Positions 1-11,245 of a DNA stretch of 64,000 nt are shown piece by piece. Both the position numbers and the translations under genes were made by a program. The notes under the pieces are model-generated. The model searched no databases. It saw only the letters and a program-made list of their open reading frames with translations, and was not told the DNA's origin. This DNA is from Perognathus longimembris pacificus (lineage: Eukaryota; Chordata; Mammalia; Rodentia; Heteromyidae). The stretch spans positions 32,571,983 to 32,635,982 of the forward strand of contig NC_063174.1 of the NCBI RefSeq assembly GCF_023159225.1, written 5' to 3'. How positions within the stretch are numbered: the stretch's first letter is position 1; each line of letters opens with the position of its first letter.

Positions 1-212
1 AGCCTTCAAGGACAAAGGATGAAGACAGACTGAGTCTGGTCTCCTGCTGTGTAATCCTTTAACTCTGGGAGCCACTTAAGTGTGGGTCTCCTATTACCTG
101 AAAATTTAGAAACCACATCAAATCCCTCCACTTCATCATACACACTAATACAGGGACAGAAGGATGGGATGTCTAAATTTCACTTCTTGTATATTAAAAA
201 AATTCAAGGAAT

Positions 213-460
213 GCCAGGCACTGGTGGTTCACACATCTGTAAGCCCAGCTACTCAGGAGACTGAGATGTGAGGATTACAGTTCAAAGCCAGTCCAGACAA
301 GTCCTTGAGACTCTTATCTCTTTCTCCAATTAACTACCAAAAAAACCAGAAGTAGAGCTATGGCTCAAGTGGTAAAGCACTAACCTTGGGGGGGGGGGGG
401 GGGGAAGCTCAGGAACAGCAGCACCCAGGCTCTGAGTTCAAGCCCCAAGCAAAAAAAAAC
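213..460 (+). mobile_element. B1-Geo SINE with internal poly-G tract
   Basis: B1-like head (GCCAGGCACTGGTGG) with the conserved middle linker TCCAATTAACTACC, then a Geo right half ending AAGCCCCAAGC and an A-tail. A run of about 17 G (389-405) interrupts the Geo half where other copies read CTTGAGCAAAA. Confidence 0.85.
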
Positions 461-591
461 AAGGATTGTGCTGGTAGGGAGACAGGAGTTAGCATAAGGA
501 AGTAACAGCAAACTTACTTGTGTTTGCTGTTCTGTAACATAAACTCTTCCTTTTTAAGTACACTTAAAGCTATTTTGGGGGGGTTGGGGGG

Positions 592-675
592 TGGTCATGG
601 GGCTTGAACTCTGGGCCTGGCACTCTTCAGCTCAAGGCTAGCAGCACTCTACCACTTGAACCACAAAGCTATTTT
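592..675 (-). mobile_element. Geo half-SINE fragment
   Basis: Reverse complement of the Geo module only (GGGGCTTGAACTCTGGGCCTG). No head half is visible; a short G-rich stretch precedes it. Confidence 0.6.
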
Positions 676-1640
676 TTTTCACAAGTTAAAATTTTTATGA
701 AGCTTTTTAAATGTCCTGAACATGTATCAAAAAGTAAAGGCAGACTAGGTGACCATCTTAGAGGAAGAAGACTACACAGAAGATCAAAGCGGAAACTTTT
801 ATAATGACTATCTTTCACTACATGTGAGCCAGGACAGGTATGGACATATTAACACTAAGACCAAGGGGGTAAGAGAAAGGACTGGAATGCTACAGGATCA
901 CTCAGCTCTTTCTTCCATTTGCACAAGCCCCCTACTTATACCCAGCCAGAAAACTACATGAACAAGATGTTCCCCAGATCATGGATCCAGCCCAGTGTTT
1001 CTATATTACAAGCTACAAAGTACCCAGTTAGTGCCAACAGCCATTCTTGTGGAAAGGCAAATCTCTTAGCCTGAGTCCAAGATGTAACAGGAAATTTGAG
1101 TTGAATTTATTGCCAAGACTGCACTAATATTCACTGTGGTTGTATAGTACTTGTGCTCTTCAAAGCAGATCAAATAAAGCCAAATAAAGACCCCACAGCA
1201 AGTCTTGAAATACAAACCATCATCACATTCATTCACTCATTCAACAAACTTATTCTCCTTCATGTGAGCCACCACCAGCTACAGAAACAGCTGAAAAGAC
1301 TGATGATAATGTAAACTGTGCTTAAAAGCTCCTTTTGCTAGGAAACGGACTCCTTATTTGGGGTCCACCAACTGGCTGAGAGCAGGATAAAGGCTGGCAT
1401 CATAGACTCCCCCATTTTGTATCTGGGTCCTCTGTCCTGAGCCATTCTCTCCTACAATCACTTGGCAGCCATCTTGGAATCCAGGAACAGCAAGCCACCT
1501 GCCAGGCCTCAGTGACTCTCAGGATCCACTGACCAATCCTGAGACAATGGACTGTCAGACCACCTCTGGTCATCTGACTGCTGTAACTATGCATACCTTC
1601 TCACCTTTCCCCAATTCTCCCTTTTTAACCTAAGGACAAT
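676..1640. other. Intronic sequence without a recognised element
   Basis: AT-leaning, no SINE or LTR signature recognised and no convincing coding potential. The CACATGTGAGCCA-type string near 820 is too short to call. Confidence 0.5.
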
Positions 1641-1927
1641 GTCTGTAGTACTGAAATAAGGATACTGGGTCTAATCAGCACCATCGTGGCAACATGATGG
1701 ATAATAGGGAATTGGGCTTAACTGGTGCCATCTTGTCTTCATGGTAGAGGAAAGGGGCGTGCCTGAAGGCAGGGGCGGGGACTTGGACAATAGGTTACTG
1801 GACCTGCCAGTCTTGGGCCATGAAGCCCTAAGACTCTCAAGCTTCCTGTGCCCATATCCCCTGGCCAGGACCTTATTTAGGCCCCAACCTGCTCAGGGGC
1901 CATTTTTGCATCATGCCTTGTTGTCTG
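1640..1927. other. Possible decayed LTR-like segment
   Basis: Contains a TATA-like CTTATTTAGGCC near 1,872 and GC-rich stretches, immediately upstream of a clearer LTR. No ends or target duplication can be set, so this is only suggestive. Confidence 0.3.
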
Positions 1928-2562
1928 TGTTGAGGGGAGTCAGAATAACTCCATCTCAGATTAGTTAAAGAGAGCAGAAGCTGACTCCATCTTCACTAAG
2001 ATCTCTTGCACCCCTGGGCTTCAGGGTTGGGAGATGTGTGCCCTCTCTGCTCAGAATCCAGGGAAGGTCCTCCTCGCTGTGATAAGATTGTGTCAACTGC
2101 TTGACCACCTGCATAGTGGAACGTTCTAGATTAACAATAATAAACCTGTGCCCTTCCATCAAGGTGCAGCCTTACTCCCGCCCCATGAGTTAGCGTATCC
2201 GCCCACCAAATTCCTGCGCCAATTCTAACTAAAATGATAGGTTGGTTCAAACAGATACTATGAGGCAGACTGTAACTCCATTGGCTACCTGCGTGTGACC
2301 AGGCATGCTCTGTCAGTGTTGTAACCTCATGGGCCACCTGCAGCCTGCGTATGGCCAGGCTTGACCATGTGATATTTGCCTTCATAAACCCCAACTTGAA
2401 GACCACTCAGGATCACAATGTTAGCTCCCACATCTGCACTGTGTCTCTGGATGGTCAGTTTGCTTTTTGCTTCCCCAATAAATGCATCTTTTTGCTTGAG
2501 ACTGTCTCTGAGTGGTGGACTCTTGGAGGGATGGGGAATCCCCTCCCTTGAACCCTGTAACA
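1928..2562 (+). mobile_element. Solo LTR, ERV class I-like (same family as 28,629 and 50,715)
   Basis: Starts TGTTGAGGGGAGTCAG and ends CCCTGTAACA. The 3' third carries CATAAACCCCAACTTGA, the polyadenylation signal CCCCAATAAA and CTTGAGACTGTCTCTGA, shared nearly word for word with the LTRs at 28,629 and 50,715. It is about 200 bp longer than those in the U3 part. Flanks (TCTG left, GTTT right) do not match, so the left end may be wrong or the copy rearranged. Confidence 0.7.
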
Positions 2563-2586
2563 GTTTGCTAACTCTCCTCAGGTCAT

Positions 2587-2740
2587 CATGGTGTCCCACT
2601 TCAGCTCTCCATTGGAGTTGATCTGGTTTTTTGGTATTGTTTTCCTGCTTTTTCTTTGCTTTACTACTTTCAAGGCTCCCTTTTCTAATAGTGTTGTTAT
2701 ATAGGTAAATTATCCAAGAAGCCACATTTTGAAGGACCGA
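2587..2740 (+). other. Copy 1 of an inverted repeat with a short membrane-like reading frame
   Basis: Encodes a peptide beginning MVSHFSSPLELIWFFGIVFL, which resembles the minus-strand peptide at 3,002-3,127. It directly follows the LTR end at 2,562. Unrecognised; it could be a decayed retroposed transcript or ERV-derived sequence. Confidence 0.4.
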
Positions 2741-2752
2741 ATCTTGGGAGGT

Positions 2753-2955
2753 TGTTTGTTTGCCAGTCCTGGGACTTGAACTCAGGGCCTGAGCACTGTC
2801 CCTGGCTTCTTTTTGCTAAAGGCTAGCACTCCACCACTTGAACCACACACAGCGCCACTTCCGGCTTTTTCTGTTTCTGTGGTGCTGAGAAATCGAACCC
2901 AGGGTTTCTTGCATACTAGGCAAGCACTGTACCACTAGACCACATTTCCAGCCCC
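2753..2955 (-). mobile_element. IDL-Geo SINE
   Basis: Full-length reverse copy: TTTGCCAGTCCTGGGACTTG through CACATTTCCAGCCCC. An imperfect ATCTTGG(G)AG target duplication lies on either side. It splits the inverted-repeat region at 2.6-3.2 kb. Confidence 0.9.
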
Positions 2956-2959
2956 ATCT

Positions 2960-3240
2960 TGGAGTTTTTATTAAAGCATTAGCAGTCTGCAGGCAGCCAG
3001 TTGTTACAAAGGCCTGCAGCCCACAAATACACTTAGCACTATCATCAGGAAACAGGCCAGAGAGGAAAGAACAAAAGCAATACCAACAAACCAATACAGC
3101 TCCAATGGAGAGCTGACTTGGGACGCCATGGTCACTGGAGACGAGACAGGACACAGGACGTGGACTTGGAGACATGTGGCATGGCAATGGTGCCTGAGCT
3201 GGCCTGACCCCAAATAGGGTCAGGTCAGAGGGCAGGGTCA
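2960..3240 (-). other. Copy 2 of the inverted repeat; short reading frame plus polyadenylation signal
   Basis: On the minus strand a 41-residue frame (start near 3,127, begins MASQVSSPLELYWFVGIAF) encodes a single hydrophobic segment and stops before TTAATAAAAACTCC, a polyadenylation-type signal. A longer in-frame start exists at 3,213. Not recognised as a known protein; most likely a retroposed or ERV-derived fragment. Confidence 0.4.
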
Positions 3241-3749
3241 CAGGAAGCTCCCAGCCTCAGGCACTTGACTGACAGGTTCAGTAACCAATAGGCCAAGTGC
3301 CCACCCCTGTCTCTAGGGATTCAGGAAAACCCATCACCTGGGGATGGGACTTCCCTTCCTCTAGGAATCCAGGCACACCCATCAAGACAAGATGCCAGAT
3401 AGTACAACTTGCCATGGGGCCAATGATGGCACTGGCCAGATCTGACCTCCATATTGCAGTGTTAAGGCTGAAGGTTTTCTGGGGTCATGTGTCCAGATGC
3501 AATCTCTGGCTTTCTAGGAAAGGCTACTGATTTGACTTCTCAAAATGCAGCTTCTCTGTTTCTCACAATTCAATCCCATATAACAGTACCTACAGACAAC
3601 TAATGATGTACTGAAGTGCTGTCTGCTCGTGGCTGCCATATAATAAATCTCCTTTTTGTGCCCTCTACCATGTCTCTTTATTTGTTGTAGAGGGGTGGGT
3701 GACCAGACCTGACAGGCAGTCTGGGTCTGGGGTCAAAAACTTGATTTTG
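3241..3749. other. Probable LTR or retroposon-derived intronic segment
   Basis: Contains CCATATAATAAATCTCC followed by TTTTTGTGCCCTC and GTAGAGGGGTGGGTGACC near 3,640-3,700, an arrangement like an LTR R-U5. No boundaries or target duplication found. Confidence 0.3.
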
Positions 3750-3961
3750 GGCTGGGAATATGGCCTAGTGGCAAGAGTGCTTGCCTCATATACATGAAGC
3801 CCTAGGTTCGATTCCCCAGCACCACATATATAGAAAACAGCCAGAAGTGGCATTGTGGCTCAAGTGGTAGAGTGCTAGCCTTGAGCAAAGAGAAGCCAGG
3901 GACAGTGCTCAGGCCCTGAGTCCAAGGCCCAGGACTGGCGGGGGGGGGGGGGGGGGGGGGG
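3750..3961 (+). mobile_element. IDL-Geo SINE with poly-G tail
   Basis: GGGCTGGGAATATGGCC through CCAGGACTGGC. It ends in about 22 G instead of the usual A-tail. CTTGATTTT occurs on both sides as target duplication. Confidence 0.9.
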
Positions 3962-5293
3962 GACCTCTTGATTTTGATACAACCAGAAAAGGAAACTCCC
4001 CAGAGCTTTTCACAGGCTGGGCAACCTTTGAAAGTCGGCCTTTCAGAGAGTGCTCTATCTTAATTAAACTCTACCTCTTCTGCCACTGGGTGGGAGAGAC
4101 ATGCAGGGAGGGGAAGGGAGGAGGTACTTAAAGCTCCACTCAGCTATCCATGACAATGAATACATTTTCTCAGCTTGACAGAAGTAGAACACATGTCAAT
4201 GACAGTCTCAACACTACAAGATAAGGATGAGAAAAGAGTCTGGGCATTGTGATAACCATAAATCTCAGGAGGAAGAATAAGAGAAAAAGTTCTAAGTATG
4301 AATAGAATGAAAACAAGTTTCACTGCTCATCACAATTACATGTGTACAAATCCTTAATTTGTTCATAAAAATAGCTTTGGTTCATTGTTTAAAAAGAAAA
4401 GTAAAAACTCACAGAAAAAGAAATCACAGCAAACAAAATTCACATTCTAGACTACCTGCTCCAGAGAACTCTAGGCAACTTCTTTAATTTTTAAGACATT
4501 CAATGCTCCCACTTATGGCAAGGTGAACAGCTACTTCTTCTCTGTAGAGTGGCACCCCTAATCTCCTCACTACATTTAAAAGCCAACAGTCCCTCTCAAT
4601 GCTACAGAGTAACAACAATGTCATCACCCACTCAACTTCACCCCAGCCATCTCCAGCAGCTGGACAAGACAGGTGAACACAGTGCTTTAACATCTGCCAG
4701 ACTATGACAGAACTCACACTTGACCAGACCTTGCATTCGGTAATATACTAATTCTGACAGATCCCAAATGTTACTTCTCTCAAAAGTTCTGTTGAAATGC
4801 TTTTCAAAGTTCATTAAGCAAATGCAATAGACAGTGATATATTATTTACTTAATGGAGTCACTAGGCAAATGGAATAATTTTGAGAAACAAATACCCATT
4901 TTCCTGAATATAGGATTACAAGAAGAGATCGTCTTTACAAAATGTACTTAGACCCAGGACTCAGAGAATTTATGGGATTTATAAATAAATAACAGTGGCA
5001 AAGACAGTATTTATATCTACCACTTAGTATGAACTAGGCAGTATTCTCTGCATCACCACATTAACTCATGCAACCCTCCCACCACCCACAATTGGAGAGG
5101 TGCTTATTCATCCAAGTTCTCCTAGTGAACCAGGCAAGACTTCATGACTAGCGCCCTCCATGAAGGATACAAATACCTCACCTATCTTCTCATTTCCAGA
5201 CAGAAATGATGATACTTTACATGGTATACAATTATAAACACCTTTGCTCAAAAAAGGGAAGAAGATATTATTCTGCTCAAGAAATGTAGGCAG
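3962..5293. other. Intronic sequence; MIR-like piece near 5,000-5,105
   Basis: Mostly unique-looking AT-rich sequence. At about 5,000-5,105 the order TATGAACTAGGCAG, TTCTCTGCATCACCACATT, AACTCATGCAACCCTCC matches the 5'/core part of an ancient MIR SINE. Nothing else recognised. Confidence 0.45.
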
Positions 5294-5510
5294 GGGCTGG
5301 GAATATAGCCTAGTGGTAGAGTTGCTTGCCTTGTATACAATAAGCCCTGGGTTTGATTCCTCAGCACCACATATATAGAAAAAACTAGAAGTGGTGCTGT
5401 GGCTCAAGTGGCAGAGCGCAAGCATGGAGCAAAAAGAAGCCAGGGACAGTGCTCAGGCCCTGAGTTCAAGCCCCAGGACTGGCAAAAAGCAGAACAAAAC
5501 AACAAAAAAG
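5294..5510 (+). mobile_element. IDL-Geo SINE
   Basis: Full-length copy with AAGAAATG(T/C)AGGCA target duplications on both sides. Confidence 0.9.
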
Positions 5511-5689
5511 AAATGCAGGCAAAAGCACATTAACACACAAATGGAAAAGAACATGCCACTAACTGAAACTGGAGGAAATATAAAGTCACCAAGATTATTT
5601 TTAACATCAAGTATAGATTAGTACTTAGAGAAATGCACGTTATTTGCCTAACTACAAATGGTTTAAATCATTTTGAAATGTGTTAACCA

Positions 5690-6240
5690 TTTAGGTAAAG
5701 GAGTGAACATGCTCTCCCTTATAGGGAATAATTAGCACAGGTTTAGGCAAGGCACAGCAGAGGATCACAGGAGCCCAATAGCTATACCCTTACGAACACA
5801 TAAGATAATGCTAAGTGAAATGAACTCCATGTTATGGAAACAATTGTTTTATCACAGTTGTAACTACTTTCAACATGCCATATGTAACTGTAGCCTCTAT
5901 TATTGATGATCTTGTATCACCTTCCTGTGGTTGTACCTACACTTTCTCTGTATCTTATCTGAGTATATTGGAAACCTGGTATACTGGTATTAGAACTAGG
6001 AAATTGGAAGCGAATACCAAAATCGAGAGACACAGGGTAAAAAAAGACAAACAACTACAAAAGCAATACTTGCAAAACTGTTTGGTGTAAATAAACTGAA
6101 CAACTCATTTGTGGGGGGAGGAAAAGGGGAATGAGGGAAGAGGTAACAAACAGCACAAAAAAAATGTATCCAATGCCTAATGTATGAAACTATAACCTCT
6201 CTGTAATTCAGTTTGATAATAAAAAATATATATATACACA
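5690..6240 (+). mobile_element. LINE-1 3' end, lineage-specific
   Basis: L1 tail with AGATAATGCTAAGTGAAATG (ORF2 end/3'UTR), a G-rich tract near 6,111-6,140, and CTCTCTGTAATTCAGTTTGA then ATAATAAAAAATATATA. The 3' part recurs at 18,186-18,357. 5'-truncated, no intact ORF2. Confidence 0.75.
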
Positions 6241-6750
6241 TATATATATATAAAGAGTGACCATGCGAGTGTTGACTGTTCAAAGCTCACTCATGGTCCT
6301 CAGAGATGAAGCATTTTCCCTATGTAAACCAGATGCAGTTCCACTTTCAGCACTGCAGGGCAGTCACCTCACTCAACACCCCCCATGCAGCACACAGCAA
6401 TCCATAAACAGTTCAGGAAACTTCAAACTGCCAAGAGCCAAGGAAGTAGGACCAGTTTTTTACTTAATGTGTCAAATTTGAAAGACTTTCAATTATTTAT
6501 TTTCCTTAACTTCACAATAATTAACATTGTGAATTCCACAGAGTTGTCACTGTTGCTTCATTTCTCTTTAAATGAACCTCCACTAGTATTGACAATAAGT
6601 TCTAAAATTCTAAACCCTGATCCTCCTAATGAATCAAATCTACTCTATGTATGCTCATCACTATTCCAAGCAGTAATTCATAATGAAGTAAAACACGGGA
6701 AAACCTAAAATCATGCACTTTAGTAACATGCTCGTACTATATATTTACTT
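6241..6750. other. Intronic sequence without a recognised element
   Basis: No repeat family recognised. Open frames here are short and have no recognisable motif. Confidence 0.5.
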
Positions 6751-6941
6751 TTTTTTTGGGCTTGGACTCAGGGCCTGAGCACTGTCCTTGGCTTCTTTTT
6801 GCTCAAGGCTAGTAGCACTCTGCCACTTGAGCCACAGCGCCACTTCTGGCCATTTTCTGTATATGTGGTGCTGGGGAATTGAACCCAGGGCCTCATGTAT
6901 ACGAGGCAAGCACTCTGGCCACTAGGCCATATCCCCAGCCC
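6751..6941 (-). mobile_element. IDL-Geo SINE
   Basis: Reverse copy bounded by CTATATATTTAC target duplications on both sides. Confidence 0.9.
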
Positions 6942-7197
6942 TATATATTTACATTTTTAAAGCCATGGTCTTTTTTATATTTTTATTTTAAATTTTTATT
7001 TTTTCCTGCTTATAGTCTAAAAGTAAAGCAGCAATATTTTTTCGGAAGCAAACAATGGATAAATGATGTTTTCCAAGAAGCATGCATAACTGTGAAAAGC
7101 GCAAAGAGCTATTTAAAATTCCAATGCCAACAAGAAGACAAACTCAAAGGAATCTTGCACCATAATGCTACTCATCACTGCATGAGTGACAAAAAGG

Positions 7198-7620
7198 CAC
7201 CAGGGAGGAGGGCTCCCCACACCTGTAACCCTACCTCCTAGGGAGACTGAGATTCAAGGGATCACGATTTTAGTCCAGCACATCGCAACTAATAAAAGCT
7301 GGTTGAGATGTTGTATACACCAATCATCCCAACTATTTGGGAAGCATAAATAGGAGGATGGTCCAGGCCATTCTGGGCAAAAAAAAAAAAAAATTGCAAG
7401 ATCCTATCTCAACAGAAGATTAACATAGTAGCATGTGCCTGTCATACCAGCTATGGTAGGAGGCATAAAAGAAAGGTCAGAGTCTAGGCTGGCCTAGACA
7501 AAAAACAAGATTCTATCTCAAAAGTAATCACTACAGACAAGGGCTAAGCAGTCTCAGAGCACCTAACAAGCAGGAAGCCCTGAATTCAGAACCACACCCT
7601 TCCCACCCTCACCAACCCTG
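7198..7620 (+). mobile_element. Old B1/B1+ID composite SINEs (two joined copies)
   Basis: Two 7SL-like heads (CCACACCTGTAACCCTACC near 7,218; GCATGTGCCTGTCATACCAG near 7,431), each followed by an A-rich linker. The second runs into an ID-like tail (GGGCTAAGCAGTCTCAGAGC). Diverged, so older than the Geo-bearing SINEs. Confidence 0.6.
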
Positions 7621-8400
7621 CCCCTCCCCCATGTCGGTTTTTTTTCAAGTCATTTTGACTTGGGCTCACAAATCAGGAGTTAAACACCAGACTCCTGGAT
7701 GCCTGGCTCTCTTTTTTAAAACCAGTTTGATGAGACAAAGGTTTAAAGTAGCTTTCTGGGCCTCAAAATAAAATACTCATCTCTTTCGCTATAAATGTTG
7801 ATTTCAAAATACTTGTTTAAAAAGAAAAGTTCTGTGTGCCTCTGATGTACAAGGCAGGCAACAGCTACGACTTCTACTCTGCTTTAAAAAAAAAAAAAGA
7901 CAGACAACTCATCAAGAACCTCTCCAGGCTCAAAGGCGTACTTCCTCAGGTCTAGCAGAGGAGTCGCCCCTACCAATAGGCACCGAGACAAAAGAGTAAT
8001 TCCAAAGCCTGGAGCTCCTTATTAGAAGACAGTACTGTTCCTAAAATGCTGCCAAGTCCCAAGCTTTTTCATGTTGTTTTTAAAGTTTTAACATTACTTT
8101 GAACAGGGTTCCAGGCACAAGCAATCCAGAATTAATGAAATTTAAATTTTCACATGGCTGTGAGATGAAAGTCTTTCCTGGTGCCTACATAATAAATGAA
8201 CTCTTTTGCCAGATCTCTTCTCCACAACCCTATATTCTGCATCAGAACCACACTGACAGGGCTGACTGCAAGAAAGATCAATGGCACACCAAAAGACAAG
8301 GGAACACATCTATTAAGCCACTGGCCTCAAAGCAGGCAGTTTATCCACCTAACCTACTCCTCATAACCACTCTAGAAAATGAGTCCCATTTTACAAAAGT
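7621..8400. other. Intronic sequence; possible MIR trace near 8,340-8,405
   Basis: No clear element except CTCATAACCACTCTAG with CCCATTTTACAAAAGTAG at the right end, which is MIR-like. Confidence 0.35.
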
Positions 8401-8404
8401 AGAA

Positions 8405-8530
8405 AGTGAAGTGGATATGGTAGTATACCCCACCCCTGTAATATCAGCACTTTGAAAGCTGAGGCAGAAGGAAATGTAACTTCCAGGTCAGCCTGAGTGA
8501 GCTACAAAGCAATTCTGAAGCCAATCTAAA
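8405..8530 (+). mobile_element. B1 monomer fragment
   Basis: ACCCCTGTAATATCAGCACT, then GCTGAGGCAGAAGG and CCAGGTCAGCCTGAGTGAGC, the order of a B1/7SL SINE. Strongly diverged. Confidence 0.6.
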
Positions 8531-8537
8531 GGCTATC

Positions 8538-8803
8538 TAGGGCTGAAAATGTGGCCTACTAGCAAGAGTACTTGCCTCATAAGAGTATCATGGGGGCTGG
8601 GGATATGGCCTAGTGGCAAGAGAGCTTGCCTCCCATACATGAAGCCCTAGGTTCGATTCCCCAGCGCCACGTATACAGAAAATGGCCAGAAGTGGCGCTG
8701 TGGCTCAAGTTAGCAGAGTGCTAGCCCTGAGCAAAAAGAAGCCAGGGACAGTGCTCAAGCCCTGAGTTCAAGCCCCAGGACTGGCAAAAAATAAATAAAT
8801 AAA
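8538..8803 (+). mobile_element. IDL fragment abutting a full IDL-Geo SINE
   Basis: An IDL piece (8,538-8,585) is followed by a complete IDL-Geo (8,591-8,803). An imperfect GCTATCTA flank lies outside the pair, so one copy probably inserted into or next to the other. Confidence 0.8.
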
Positions 8804-9095
8804 AGCTATCTAACAAGGCCCTGTTATGTTACAATTAATGATAATTATATTTATTGATAAAAAAACAGCCAATTACAAAAATGTTTAGAGATCTTTCTCC
8901 AGTAGACAACTACAAAAACAAGTTCATCTAAAGGTAATCTTGGAAAGGTAATCTAAAGGTAATATGGAAATTTACTACAAATAGAATTTCTTTGGAAAAT
9001 AATTGTATTAGCTACTTTGGGCTTATTTGTAAAATGAGAAGTCAGGCTGAAATTGACAATAGTAAGACTGAAATTGATAAGAAAACTGAAATGGC

Positions 9096-9219
9096 AGGGG
9101 CTGGGAATATGGCCTAGTGGCAAGAGTGCTTGCCTATTATACATAAGCCCTGGGTTCGATTCCTCAGCACCACATATACAGAAAAGGCCAGAAGTGGTGC
9201 TGTGGCTCAAGTGGCAGAG
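9096..9219 (+). mobile_element. IDL-Geo SINE, 3'-truncated
   Basis: Complete IDL half, but the Geo half breaks off after GTGGCAGAGCCC and the A-tail is missing. Confidence 0.8.
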
Positions 9220-9337
9220 CCCGAATTCAAATGCAGCTCCATGTCATTCCAGAGCCTATACTTGTATAAGGAAAGGCCACCTACTTTACTTGGATAATGT
9301 AAGTAAATTATATTGTCCTACTAAGATACTCACTACA

Positions 9338-9549
9338 GGGCTGGGAATATGGCCTAGTGGTAAAGTGCTTGCCTCGTATACATGAAGCCCTGGGTTCGAT
9401 TCCCCAGCACCACATATATAAAAAAAAAATGGCCAGAAGTGGCACTGTGGCTCAAGTGGCAGAATGCTGTCCTTGAGCAAGAAGAAGCCAGGGACAGTGC
9501 TCAGGCCCTGAGTCCAAGGTCCAGGACTGGCAAAAAAAAAAAAAAAAAG
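9338..9549 (+). mobile_element. IDL-Geo SINE
   Basis: Full-length, with a perfect AAGATACTCACTACA target duplication on both sides, indicating a relatively recent insertion. Confidence 0.95.
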
Positions 9550-9562
9550 ATACTCACTACAC

Positions 9563-10111
9563 GCTTAACTCTACTGTAATATGAAAATAAGATCTCAGAT
9601 TTGTTTTTTTTTAATCTCCAAATACAAGATTTTCAAAATTAAATAGTAAGAGATGTCATCTTTGAAAAAGAACCATCATAGCATTTTTAAATATCTACAA
9701 ACTTTTTCAAGTGTTATGAAATCTAATTACTAATATGAACTTCCATTACTATAAAATGTAATTCTACAAATGAAAAAACATTCAATTATAAACTCTTCCT
9801 TTATAAGTCCATTATAATATTCAAATATGCTGCTCTCTCAAATTGTGCTCTGATTAGTGTGCAATTAGTCCCCAAACACCACTGGAAAAAAGGATTTCTG
9901 TACTTAACAGCTACCCTTCGGAGTGACAAATCTCCAAAGTAAATGAAATCACTTTTGGTTTGTCATACTTAAGAGTCACTCTATCCTCTCTCTACAAGAA
10001 CCACTTCTTATTTAAACTTGAAACATGCAGAATTATCAGACCACAGAGCCATTCTCAAGGTTTTTAAGCAAATACTCAGCAATTTGATCATTTAAAAATA
10101 AAAAGACTTCA
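9563..10111. other. Intronic AT-rich sequence, no element recognised
   Basis: No SINE, LTR or coding signature seen. Confidence 0.5.
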
Positions 10112-10285
10112 GCCAGGCACCAGTGTAATTGGACACCAGTATAATTACTCCTGTAATCATAGTTACTCAGAAGGCTGAGATATGAGGATTGAGGTTTGAA
10201 GCTAACCCGGCTAGGAAAGCCCAGGAGATTCCTATCTCCAATTAACTACCAAAAAAGCTGGAAGTAAAACTGTGGCTCAGACAAA
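10112..10285 (+). mobile_element. B1-Geo SINE, Geo half truncated
   Basis: Head and linker (CTATCTCCAATTAACTACC) are present, with a partly duplicated ACACCAGTATAATT stretch in the head. The Geo half stops after CTGTGGCTCAG. Confidence 0.7.
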
Positions 10286-10341
10286 AATGTGACAGAAAAA
10301 AAGAAGAAAGAAAGAAAAGGTGATAAGAACTTTTGCTTTTT

Positions 10342-10466
10342 AGCAGCTGGGATTGAGGCTCACATGGTAGAGACCTGTCTAGCAAGCATAAGGTCCCAAG
10401 CAAAACCCCAGCACTGTTAAAAAAAAAAAAAAGAAAGAAAGAAAGAAAGAAAAGAAAGAAAGAAAA
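10342..10466 (+). mobile_element. ID-type SINE with (GAAA)n tail
   Basis: GCTGGGATTGAGGCTCACATGG to CCCAGCACTG is tRNA-derived ID-like. It ends in a poly-A that has grown into a GAAA microsatellite (10,430-10,466). Confidence 0.6.
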
Positions 10467-10536
10467 GGTGATAAAAACTCCAAAAGTCACTGAGCTAGAG
10501 GTGTGGCTCAGTGGAGACCAACAGCTTTAAATACTG

Positions 10537-10757
10537 GGGAAACCTTTGCTCATGCCCATAATCCCTAGCTACTCATGAAGCTGAGATCTGAGAACTGCAG
10601 TTTGAAGCCAGCTTGGACAATCCTAGACTCTTACCCTCAATTAAGCAACAAAAAGCCAGAAATGGAGGTGTGGTTCAAGTGGTGGTAAAGCACCAACTAT
10701 AAATCTAAGTAAGCCACAAAAGCCCTTAGAGTTCAAGCCTCAGTACAAAAAAAAAGT
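10537..10757 (+). mobile_element. B1-Geo SINE
   Basis: Diverged head (CTCATGCCCATAATCCC), linker CCCTCAATTAAGCAACAAAA, and a Geo half with small insertions (GGTGGTAAAGCACC). A-tail at 10,746-10,754. Confidence 0.75.
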
Positions 10758-10775
10758 CATCAAGGAGACACAACT

Positions 10776-10931
10776 AAACCAAGTATGGTGCTACACACCT
10801 GTAATCCGAGTACTTCAGAGGCTGAGACAAGAATATCTGGAGTTTAAGACCAGGCTGGCTAAACAGCAAGACTCCATTTCAAGGGGGTGCGGGGAAATGA
10901 CCCAGTACCAGCAAAAAAACAAAGAAAGAAA
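10776..10931 (+). mobile_element. B1 SINE
   Basis: AGTATGGTGCTACACACCTG through GACTCCATTTCAAGG, a monomeric 7SL-derived SINE. Confidence 0.75.
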
Positions 10932-11030
10932 ACTTTACAGCAAATTTTATAAAGTTCTCGAAATGAATCCATGAGGTACATGGTCTTAACCAGAAGTCCT
11001 GATCCTTAGGTTTAAAACTAAACAGACTGA

Positions 11031-11245
11031 GGGCTGGGAATATGGCCTAGTGATAAAGTGCTCACCTCACATACATGAACCCATATATATGGGTTCAATT
11101 CCTCAGCATCACATATATAGGAAAAGCCAGAAGTGGAGCTGTGGCTCAAGCGGTAGAGTGCTAGCCTTGAGCAAAAAGAAGCCAGGGACAGTGAGTGCTC
11201 AGGCCCTGAGTTCAAGCCCAAGGACTGGCAGCAAAAAAAAAAAAA
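11031..11245 (+). mobile_element. IDL-Geo SINE
   Basis: Full-length with AAACTAAACAGAC target duplications on both sides. Confidence 0.9.

Noticed and set aside
9382..9579. Many similar open frames with peptides like HIYRKWPEVALWLKWQSASLEQKEARDSAQ
   Set aside because: These are read-throughs of the IDL-Geo SINE in its different frames and recur at every copy; they are not a protein family. (Representative locus given.)
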